Program-made: the position numbers and the translations under genes | Shown here: positions 33,434 through 42,600 of the stretch, piece by piece | Position numbering within the stretch: position 1 is the stretch's first letter | Layout of the letters: the number at the start of each line of letters is the position of its first letter | NCBI GenBank assembly: GCA_947652605.1 | Contig: OX393577.1 | Location: 68,100,108-68,164,107 of the forward strand | DNA from: Elmis aenea | Taxonomy: Eukaryota > Arthropoda > Insecta > Coleoptera > Elmidae | DNA: 64,000 bases | Reading direction: 5' to 3' | The notes under the pieces: model-generated | The model's input: only the letters and a program-made list of their open reading frames with translations | Told to the model about the DNA's origin: nothing | The model's database searches: none

Positions 33434-34478
33434 TCACTTAGAAAGTTCGAACGGTTTGGTTCTCTTCAGTCTACGACATAAGTTTTGGTTGTCTAGCAGC
33501 TGGAGAACTTCTGGATTTTCGTGTAGGTGAAGCCTGGCTTCATGCTTCTTTGCAAATCTTTTGATTTCTTCTTCAACGGTTAAGATACCCAGGTCTCGAT
33601 GAAGGTCGGCGTTTCTGACAAACCAGGGAGCGTTGGGCATTTCATGTAACACCTTGTTTTGGACAGTTTGTATCTTACGTATATTTGTAATTTTTGCACA
33701 CCCCCATAGTTGTATTCCATACAACCATGTAGGTCTAATAATTTGTTTGTAAATCAAAATTTTGTTGTATAATGACAGTTTGGAATATTTACCAATAAGC
33801 CATCTGTATTGTGCGGTTTTAATTTTAAACTCCTTTTCTTTTTTCTTAATATGTTCTTTCCACCTTAATTTAGCATCAAGAGTCATACCAAGATACTTTG
33901 CAGTGTTTGCGTGTGAGACAATGGTTTCATTGATTGTTATTGCTGGAGAGTTTCTCAATCTTTTATTTGTAAAGTTAATATGGACTGATTTCGTTTCATT
34001 TAGTTTAATTTTCCACTTATTGGTCCATTCGTGTATGGCATCACTAGCTGTTTGTAGTTTTTTGGTGGAAATTATATCTGTTTTACCTGTTGCCAGCAAT
34101 GCTGTATCGTCCGCGAAAGTAGCCAATTTCACTTGATTCAGTTTTGGTATATCAATGGTGTAGAGTAGATACAGGACAGGTCCAAGGACACTCCCCTGTG
34201 GCACTCCTGCTTGTATTTCTTTCAATTCCGAATAGGCTTCTCCTTGTTTTACTCTAAAAAGTCTATTAGAAATGTAGGAAGTTAAAATTTTTACATATTG
34301 GTAGGGCAATATTTTGTTAAGTTTATAGATTAATCCTTCATGTCACACTTTGTCGAAGGCTTGTGCGACATCAAGAAATAGCGCTGAACAGACATTCTTT
34401 TCTTCAAGTGCTTTTTCTATTATAGCGGTAATACGGTGTACTTGATCTATCGTTGAGTGTTTAGGTCTGAATCCAATA
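33434..34478 (-). pseudogene. Jockey-like reverse transcriptase, truncated, one stop
   Basis: The minus strand begins at 34478 with IGFRPKHSTIDQVHRITAII, then EKALEEKNVCSALFLDVAQA. The next words are FDKV, a TGA in place of a conserved Trp codon (near 34344), and HEGLIYKL. From 34309 the frame is open for 291 codons. It carries GVPQGSVLGPVLYLLYTIDI (about residues 34-53), the FADD box at about 65-68, an AKYLGMTLDAKLRWKEHIK block, YGIQLWGCAK, and the family C-terminus LCRRLKRTKPFELSK. The fingers region and all endonuclease are missing. The single internal stop and otherwise good frame suggest a copy that is not very old. Confidence 0.88.
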
Positions 34479-35073
34479 AATAAATGTACGAAATAAGATG
34501 TTTTATTAGCAAGTTTTTATTTATTTAGCAAATGTTTGGTAAAACTTAATAAAAACCAAGTAAACTAATATTTATGACATAAAACATTTACCTCTTTTCT
34601 AAATAAATATACAGTTTATATACGTCTAATAATTTTACGTTTAATTACGCAAGGTTAAGAATTCAGAATTGTTAATAATCCTCTTAAAGATTAAGTGAAA
34701 TACGCTGCATAACTTTAAGTTTATATTTCAATTTTGTTTCGTGTGGTTGTGCACATGCGATTTGCTTGTCGGCTGTCGGCGTCCGCAATACTGTCATAAG
34801 TATACTACCGTGGAGCTATTGCAGTGAGCAAAAACATAAAAATATTAATATTTCGGTAAACACTGGAAAAAAATTAAAAATTTTTAGGGCGCATTTGGGC
34901 GCATATCATATGCTAAACGATGCGACCAATTTCATAATTTTCGGTGATGGTTGGCGTGCCAACTTCACGATCGTCAATAAATTAATTGGTCATATCTTGG
35001 CAACCGGTGAAATAAAATAAAAAATTTTTAGGGCGCATTTGAGCGCATATTGGGCGCTAAAGAATGGCACCGG
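34479..35073 (-). other. Non-RT 5' segment of the chimeric retro-insertion
   Basis: This stretch lies between the Jockey-like RT and the distal target duplication. It includes a direct repeat: AATTTTTAGGGCGCATTTG occurs at 34878 and again at 35023, each followed by GGCGCAT- or AGCGCAT-type words. In the orientation of the insertion it ends with several AATAAA words (near 34500-34490), as at the 3' end of an mRNA, just before the junction. Source unknown. The open frame 34766-35020 on the other strand has no motif. Confidence 0.5.
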
Positions 35074-35215
35074 TTCCTCCATTTTTTCTATGATCACTCC
35101 TAAATATTTAAAGCTTTTTACCTGTTCCAACTGAAGCTCTTTTAAAGTGATTTTATGCCCTTTGTTTTCTGTTGTAACGATCATAGTTTTAGTTTTTTCG
35201 GTATACAATTTTCAG
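35074..35215 (-). mobile_element. LINE (RTE-like) remnant, 5' portion
   Basis: The minus strand reads EKTKTMIVTTENKGHKITLK, then ELQLEQVKSFKYLGVIIEKM. This is the block just downstream of the catalytic FADD region in RTE-like elements (N-x-x-KTK-x-M ... FKYLGxxI). It continues directly into the fragment ending at 33203 once the inserted retrocopy is removed. Sequence upstream of 35215 is not recognisable, so the element is also truncated at its 5' side. Confidence 0.75.
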
Positions 35216-35641
35216 GCTTTTGTAGGAAAACATCTGCAATTAATTATACTAGTATAACTGTTATAATTGCTTAAAAAGGCCAAAGTTCAGTTATCCTAAG
35301 ATTTTTAAGAATTTATCCACTACAATGCTTTTTATTCTGATTTGACTCTGTGATTTTAATAATGAAGATTCAGCAATTTACGGACAAAAGAATTATCGAA
35401 TTATAATATATTAAATTAACAAACTGTTCTATTTGACTGCACATGTCAAGAATTGATTAAATGTAGTTATGGTTTAATGCAATGCCACTTGTATTGCTAT
35501 TTGCAATAAATGTGAAACGGTACATTATTTGAATACTAATAAATAAAATTAATTTAATTTAATTTATGACTAAAATGCCAGGTCCATCTAGTGACGGAAG
35601 CTTCAGTGGCAATTACTGTTTCTGTATTCTTTGACTCGCAG
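35216..35641. other. Unassigned AT-rich DNA
   Basis: Nothing recognisable. Confidence 0.4.
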
Positions 35642-35874
35642 TTCTATTTTCACTTCATCGGATGGAATTTTGTTGATCAATGCAAACATAGAAGCTTCAG
35701 CTTCCGGTTTTTCTTTGTGGCTTTACTTTGACGCGGAAAAGAAAAAATACACAAAAGCTCGGGTTTTTGGAACGTCTTGCCTTTTATATATATTTAATTA
35801 CATTGTTTGCTCGACTTACTTGAAGGTCGCAAAAAGTATTAAATTAAAAAAAGCTGCTATATTTATCGTACAAG
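35642..35874 (+). CDS. Candidate internal exon (phase 2 in, phase 1 out)
   Basis: I do not recognise the protein. An acceptor-like TATTCTTTGACTCGCAG ends at 35641, and the frame (SIFTSSDGILLINANIEASA, then GFSLWLYFDAEKKKYTKARV and a hydrophobic CLLYIFNYIVCSTYL) is open for 77 codons to a CAAG/GTATTT donor at 35875. The next 118 bp have the size of a small insect intron. They contain TACTAAT followed by a pyrimidine tract and AG, ending at the 51-nt candidate exon. Reading phases of the three candidate exons (this one, 35993-36043 and 39415-39602) fit together. Composition is nonetheless AT-rich and no homology is evident. Confidence 0.2.
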
Positions 35875-35971
35875 GTATTTACATGAAATAAAATGATAAT
35901 TTGGCTTTAAAAACTGTTCTAGAGTATAAGAGAAATTGTAGTAAAATGCACTACTATATAGTTGTTTGTAC

Positions 35972-36049
35972 TAATTATTCTTTTCTTTTTAGGTAAGGGC
36001 CCACAATGCATTAGCTACATCCTTCCGTCTGTGTATGTGCATGGTAAGA
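35972..36049 (+). promoter_or_regulatory. Possible recursive splice site with 51-nt exon
   Basis: TACTAATTATTCTTTTCTTT is followed by TTAG and directly by GTAAGGG, so a complete 3' splice site abuts a complete 5' splice site at 35992/35993. This juxtaposition is the form of recursive (ratchet) splice sites in long insect introns. A second strong donor (CATG/GTAAGA) lies 51 nt downstream. The site could therefore instead define a microexon 35993-36043, which reads KGPQCISYILPSVYVH without stops. Confidence 0.3.
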
Positions 36050-37019
36050 TTTCAAAATTGTACTTATTGAGATGGAATATTTACAAAGCGCTAAAAAACA
36101 TTTGTCATATTCTTTTTTTAAATTGATTTAGTAAGTAATCAAACAAATAAAGGGGTGCTTATATAAGAAATCACTTATTATAAAAGTATCACGGTCTATA
36201 AAACTTAAATAATTTTAAAAATTCTCAGATTTCGAAAAAAATTTACAACTTTTTCAAAATTTTCAAAATTCTCCAAATTTCCAAAACTTTTAAAATTTCG
36301 TGATTTTTTAAATATTCAAATTTTTTTACATCTTTGACATGATTTTAAGCAGTGACCCTTTACAGTTTTAAGTGTTTTTATTCTTACCAAATGTAGCTCG
36401 TTTGAACGTATAATTATCGTCCCCAACTATTTTAAACTTAATTGTGTTGGTAATTTACTAACAGGTGCGCGATTGTCTGAGATATATTCGGAAAGGGCGT
36501 TTAATAATTTAAAACGTCAAAGAACATCAAGCAGTAGGGCGTCTGTGGTTGAAATGAAACGAATAATTTATACTAGACTTAACACAATTTGGTTTAGGGT
36601 TAATGGCCAGTTCATGAATTGAGAATTTCGCTAAAATGCGGGATTAGGCCCTCGAGGCCACCAAACTAATAACTTATTAATGTTCATGATTTATGTTGGC
36701 CGTGCGGAAACTTTTTAATTATTGTTACTTGAATGTCCTCAAGCAACGTTTAGAATAATGTCGGGCAATTTGATCAGCCATTTGCATATTTGTTATTATG
36801 CAGATTGCCACGTCAAGAAAGTTAACTTGCATAATGGTATTACGTTGCTTGGTTAATTTAACGTAGTTTTGTTTAACAGAACTACTAATTTTGTTAAAAG
36901 TTTTCTAGAGATTTAAGTAAATTTCTTAGATTTGTGTACGCATTTTGTTAGGTTAGAAAATTTCAGAAATCAACCTAAAATTCTTACGAATATTTAAAAC
37001 TTTTACCTCTATAAGTTGT
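36050..37019. other. Unassigned DNA, candidate regulatory stretch
   Basis: No gene or mobile element. Positions about 36450-36860 are non-repetitive, with several TAAT/ATTA-rich homeodomain-like words (for example CTAATAACTTATTAATG) next to GC-rich words. That fits a developmental enhancer, but this is inference. Confidence 0.3.
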
Positions 37020-38110
37020 TATTAGCTTGTCATAAACTGCAGTAAATAAATTATGTTTTGCAATAAAAAATATAATTTTTGCGATAAATAGTTTACTAGG
37101 TTTGCCATAAAATTATAAATGTTTAATATATAATTTTATGTGTGTGTTATAATAAACATTTTAATTTGCTATAAAAAATATACAAACTTTATAAAAAGTA
37201 CAATATTTGCAATACATAACAAAACGAACCTCAGTGTGATTCAAGTATTCGTTTAGTGTTCTCTTCTGAAAACAGTGAAGTTACTTTATTTCAATCTAAT
37301 CTTCCACATAATCACAATAAGCTTTTAAACGTATCTAAACATAAGTTAAGTGACGCTATAAAAAGTGAAATCAAAAGACGGTTTGAAAACGATACCAGAA
37401 TTAAAACAAACAAAAAAATTTGAACTTCTGGCTAGAAAAGGATTTAAATTGCCCACAAAAATTTAGTAAAAGAACTACCTGCGATATTTGAGAGATGAAA
37501 AGTTTGGCCAAAAGAACGTTTATTTTATTGGGCGAATTGAAAAAAAAGATTTTGGAAAACGTAGTTGTACCTGAAGATGATACTAAGCCATTTATTGTCA
37601 TAAAGAATTTAGATTTTTGATGTCGTCAAAAAGCTTTTACAACATGTCTAAACATATGCATGCAGATGCAACAAATAAACTAAATTGGCACGGATTTTCT
37701 GTCCTTGTGATAGGTACAAGTGATCTTTATGGATCTTTCCATAGTTTTGGAATTTGCAGTTTGTAGTTAAACAAAAGAAGCTTTTAGAATCGTCTTTCGC
37801 TCCTTAAAGAATGGTGTTACCAAAATACTTGAAAACTCGACCTGACCTAACGAACTTAACCTGAACTGACCAAACCTAACCTTTCCTCAAATTTTTTTAT
37901 AAAAAAATAAAAATATTTACGTACAGATTTTTCAATTTTTTAAAACAAATTTCATTATATTTATAGTCTTTATTAATTATTTATAGTCTTTTTTAAGTTT
38001 TATAGCAAACTGGTTATTTTAATAGCATTTGTTATTTTTTTATAGCAAAAAATATGTTTTTAGCAATTGCACTTTTTTCATAGATACAAAAACATTAATA
38101 TTTTTCGAGC
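37020..38110 (+). mobile_element. MULE-like DNA element relic with AT-rich inverted flanks
   Basis: A decayed MULE-type gene (37240-37840) is flanked on both sides by very AT-rich sequence. Those flanks share, in opposite orientation, words such as TTTGCTATAAAA, TTTTTTGC and GCAATA (37030-37200 and 37960-38090). Long, AT-rich, loosely conserved inverted ends are usual for MULE-type elements. The exact ends and the 8-10 bp target duplication were not identified, so the borders are approximate. Confidence 0.55.
37240..37840 (+). pseudogene. MULE-like transposase relic
   Basis: Plus-strand reading with several stops and shifts. HKLSDAIKSEIKRRFENDTR is near 37340-37400, NYLRYLRDEKFG near 37480-37510, GELKKKILENVVVPEDD near 37530-37580 with TKPFIV after it, and then HADATNKLNWHGFSVLVIGT with SDLYGSFHSFGIC near 37660-37760. 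The block '(V/H)DATYKLxWQGFPVxxVGTTDxxxxFHPFG' is the start of the MULE transposase catalytic domain in uncharacterised insect proteins, and its first Asp is a catalytic residue, retained here. The remaining two thirds of the catalytic domain and the zinc finger were not found. Confidence 0.7.
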
Positions 38111-39414
38111 GTTTAATTTGTACTTGATTTAAAATTATGACTTATTTCGTATTTTATTCAAATGTGGTACGAAATAACGTTTTTTAAGTAAAAATATTAC
38201 CAATTTGCCCTATGAATTGTTTAAGTTTTACTTAGTATCGACAATGATCTAGAATCTGTGTTTTAATTTCAGGACACACTAAAAAAATTCTGTTATTACT
38301 TAAAGATCTTCAAACAGTCGCTTCCCAGAGCAAAAGGTTTAATTTTCTTCCAACGTACATTGGCACAATCGTTTCATTTGTAATAATAATAAACTGATAG
38401 AAAAATTAATAGCAATTCCATAAACTCATTAAAAATTTAAGGCCAGGTGCTTCAAGTATATCAAATTTTTGCTTTCAGCAAAGAAAATAAATCGCCACCG
38501 TAAATTGAACATTAATAGTGCTGTAATTAAGTTAAATTTCCTACTAGAGTATTTCTTAAACTACAATTTCACAATATGGCAGAACGTGTACATCAAAGGT
38601 TTCGCAACTTCACAGCTCAGTACGAATATGTTGGTATTTATTATCATTTTGAATGTTGTAAATACATATCTGCTAAACCAACTACTTTATAACTATGCTG
38701 CGGATCACAATTGAAGTACAAATGAACTAAAAAGCTGCTTTATACATTTTGCAAAGTTTGTAATTGTTGAAGAGATGTACGAAATATAACTTGTATAACT
38801 TAATCAAATTTTTACCAGTTTTATGCAAAACAATTTTTTTATTGTAAATAATTGTTTGGCTAGTTGTTGACAAAATATAGGTACTTTTTCTAGTAAAAAC
38901 TGTGCTAAATATGAGGGTTTTCTGGTCATTTTTAAGTTAAACTTCACGATAGATAATTTTAGAACGTAACACATTTTCTATTTTGTATCTTATATTGTCC
39001 TTGAGATTTTGTTTGCAAGGTTATTATTGGTTATAATTCTTAATCTCTTCCAAGCTTTAATTTGGCTTTAAAAGGTACATCTTGAAATCGCTGTCCCGTT
39101 TTTTTTTACAACTTGTGAAGTGTTTATAAAAGAATAAGAGAAAACTCCATGTACCATGGTAAAAAATAATATATCACGTCAATTTTTTTTTTATATTTTA
39201 TTGTGTGTATTATGAAAGCGAAACTAGTTTTAAGATTCACGATTCTTTGTCTCTTGTAGTCTTATTTGTTTATCTGTTTATTCACAAATACCATTTTACT
39301 GTATCCAACTTTAAAAACTTGCCTTTAATTGCAGTTTTGTTATATTTAGTTATCTGTTATTTATATTTTCACTCTTTCAGGTAATTTTTTTTTTCTTTTC
39401 TAACCAAAAACTAG
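38111..39414. other. Unassigned AT-rich DNA
   Basis: No gene is recognised. An acceptor-like TTTCACTCTTTCAGGTAA at about 39367-39384 is a second AG/GT juxtaposition, close to the candidate exon that follows. Confidence 0.4.
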
Positions 39415-39602
39415 GTTTTATAAGTATTAAAAACGCCATTGCATTACATCTTCTAACAGCGCCGTTGTTTATATTTTTTCTTGTTGAAAGGAAGCACAAA
39501 GATATAAAAAATGATGTCACGGAGGCTCAAATAGATACGAGAACATGGCTGATTAAAAAGATTACAAAAAGTGACCGCGGCCACGAAGATGATAAATATT
39601 AG
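39415..39602 (+). CDS. Candidate terminal exon with a membrane segment
   Basis: I do not recognise the protein. A pyrimidine-rich tract with a CTAAC branch-like word ends in CTAG at 39414. The following frame reads FISIKNAIALHL, a hydrophobic LLTAPLFIFFLV, a charged ERKHKDIKNDVTEAQIDTRT, and a polar tail to a TAG at 39600-39602. One predicted membrane span with a charged cytosolic-looking tail would fit the C-terminus of a membrane protein. The phase (two leading bases) matches the donors at 35874 and 36043. The intron so implied would contain the MULE-like relic. An ATTAAA word lies about 130 bp downstream. Chance cannot be excluded. Confidence 0.2.
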
Positions 39603-42600
39603 ATATCTGATGGAACCAGGGAACACGCGAAAACGAAAATAACAAGTTAGGTTTCACTAGATTAAGCAGTCTTGACCCAAAATCTGTGAAAAATGGAGAG
39701 TAAAACCCCAAAAAAGAAATATTAATTTCGGGCATTAAAAGTAACAGCAATTTTTTAATTTAAGTACACTTTACTTAAATAACTTTAGAAAATTATTTAA
39801 CATCTATATCAACTGGCATAAAGTTTCATAAAGTTTAAAATATCTATCTAGTATTTAAAAACTGGTACACTCTATTTTGATTAGACTTTACGAAGCTCAT
39901 TTGTACCTTTGGAATATTTTGATTTGGTAATTAAAAAGTTGTTTACAATTGCAGTCAGTCAGCGGGCTTTTTTGTGTAACAAATTCATATTTTTAACTGG
40001 TACGAAATGTAATTTGCGCCTCCGAACTTTTCATCGCTCGACTAAGCTTAATCATGATATCATTACGAATTTATAATGCTTTGGGTGAATGAATCCAACT
40101 CATTTTATTTTCCAAAATAATATTCGACCACCCGTTTTATATTTTACTGGCCCTAAACTTTTTATCGATCAACTTTGAACGACGTAACTCCCTTATAATT
40201 ACGGAAGCAAAAAAGCTGCCGAATTAACGTATTTTTTCATGATAAGCCCCGTTTAAGCCCACAATAAACAAATACTTAAGTCCCCTTTGTGACCATCATA
40301 ATTTGCCCTGCCTAACCCGGTACGCTGCGGTGCGTTGCGTTTTCCATGGGCCATTTTAGAAATTTAATTGCTGATTATCTTTATTATGCATAAAACACGC
40401 AACGAAGCTGTGCTTTTGAGAGATAAAACACTTTTTTATTTTGATTTCCTACCGTTAAGTTGTGAAACTGTTTTGTGCATAAACAAAGCACAATCTGATT
40501 AACCTTTTAAAAAAAAGATGAGTTTCATAGGTAAAACAGCTAACTACTGAAATGAAAGGAAACAAAAGTTTGTCGAAACATCTTAAAGCTTAAATAAATG
40601 TATGTATTATGACGCTTATGTCTTTGTGAAACTCCCTAGAAAAAGCTTCTTATAGAATCGAGTACTATCTCATAAATAGCTACACTGAAAACTTTCAGAA
40701 TTGCTGAAAAAATGTCCTGTAGTCAAAATGTTATGAAAAATGTATTATTTAAATTCATTCTGAGTAAATCAAAACTCCAGCTCATAAAGCACTGCTTATT
40801 TCACGCGTAAATTTCACACACTATAAAGGTTATCTGGTTTATATCGTGGATGGAGTTTGAAAAACGCTGTATATTATTTACGTCTTGTGACAATGATGTA
40901 AGTACAAAATTTGTCATAGCGTTGTGTGAAACGATTGTGAATATATCAGACCTTTTCTTAGATCGTATCCTGGAAATTGTGCCTATCTGAAATATAACTT
41001 TTTATGCAGTTCCGGAATAAATAAGTCCTCTATATTTTTTTTTTCAAACAGTAGACTATACGCTATAGAAGTGAGTTTAAAAAATACTTCTGCATTGTAG
41101 CCCAAAATTAGGTTTTGTGTAAGTTATACTATATTTTTTGGGCTAACCTGTATAGTGTAGAAAGAGAATTTAAATTTGTTAAAATTTTTCTTTAGTATTA
41201 GTTTTAATGTTATCTAATATTTATTAAGTAGAAAACTTCGAGAAATGAAAAATCCTATAAGTAACACAAAATTACATTTTTGTAATCTCATGTTAACATT
41301 GTTGTTCTCGTCTTTTACGAAAACCAAACTTGTTACTCCTGCAGCAATAATTTTGAAACAATTTCAACAGCGAATCTACAGAGCGTGAATAAATTCACGC
41401 CCAGTACGCAACGACTCGCTTACCAAAGCCACTCCGTTTTGTTTCTTATAGTTATTCCGTTTCCGCAATGTGTCCATTACACCGTTAAATTTCTTTAATC
41501 GCGACAGATGCTCTAAAAACTGCATTAAGAATATTGCTAGATATTTTCCGTTTCCTTTTACGCCCTCCGGTTGGTGTAATTTTAGGTTACATAATTTTAA
41601 AATTGTACTCATCCTGCCCCTAAAAGCAATCGCACGAAAAGGCACCAAGTAAATGAGGTATAGAATGGAATACAAAACACAACAAAGGCGGTATAAGGCA
41701 GTGCTAAGGCTCCGGGCGTTCTAGAACTAATGAAATAAACTGCACAGCTCCAGCCACCCGTTATATATAGATTTCAATATAATGCTTTATAAAAATTTTT
41801 CTTGTTGCGTTTTGCGAGTGTAGAAACTTGGGATTTACAAACCCATAACGCATGTATGGTATTGGAAAAAAAATTACGTTTTGCACGTTTATTGTCTGGA
41901 ACAGGTATGTCCACAGCTTGGACAGTTTTCTAATTGCTTATACTTGCTCATTACGGGGAAAGTGATGTCTAGTTTTGATACATGGTGTTATTAGTAGGTA
42001 TAGCTTACCTGGTTCTTCTAGGTACAATCTTTTCTATGTAAAACAATATTTTTTCAAACCCGGTTTATTTCTTTCCATAGCACAAAAGCATTCATTGTAA
42101 GTATTAGTGTCAAGTTTATTGTAACTATCATGGGCCAACAGTTACTACAAAATATGAATGCTTTTGTTAGTAGGAAAGTACATAATATCAAATTTTACGG
42201 TAGTGTTGAGATTGGGACCGGCTTTCCCCATATTATTATCGAAATAAAATACTTTAGGCACCATTTTACTGTTATGTATAGTTTGCATTTATCGTCTCAA
42301 TTAGGTACACCCAGAAACAAGGTAACGTGACCTGAGATTATTATCGTAAGTTCTAATATTTGCGCGATGAACTTTATGAAGGGAAAATTTTCTAATAAAG
42401 ATTTTACGACTAGCTCCACTAGGGCCGAAAATGAGTTTCACATGACTACTGCACCGCGTGACAATATTGTAATATGGAACAAACAAACTTGCGAAATTAT
42501 TCAATGAACTTAATTAGAAAACTTTTCAACTAAACTCGCAATTAAAATGCCACTGGTTTATACGCTGGCAACAAAATATTTAGTTCGAATACAATGTTAA

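Larger units (their letters stand above)
33222..35073 (-). mobile_element. Chimeric Jockey-like retro-insertion with 18-bp target duplication
   Basis: The 18-mer TTCCTCCATTTTTTCTAT is present exactly at 33204-33221 and 35074-35091. Bringing these together restores the host LINE frame (EKMEE followed by DKKISERTE). The insertion ends in poly(T) at about 33222-33245, marking the poly(A) tail of a minus-strand retrocopy. Its 3' two thirds (33245-34478) are a Jockey-like element. Its 5' third (34479-35073) has no similarity to the reverse transcriptase and looks like a different RNA joined to it. Confidence 0.85.

Noticed and set aside
37840..37890. Degenerate CCTAACC-like words as a possible telomeric TTAGG remnant
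   Set aside because: Only a few imperfect words, no array.
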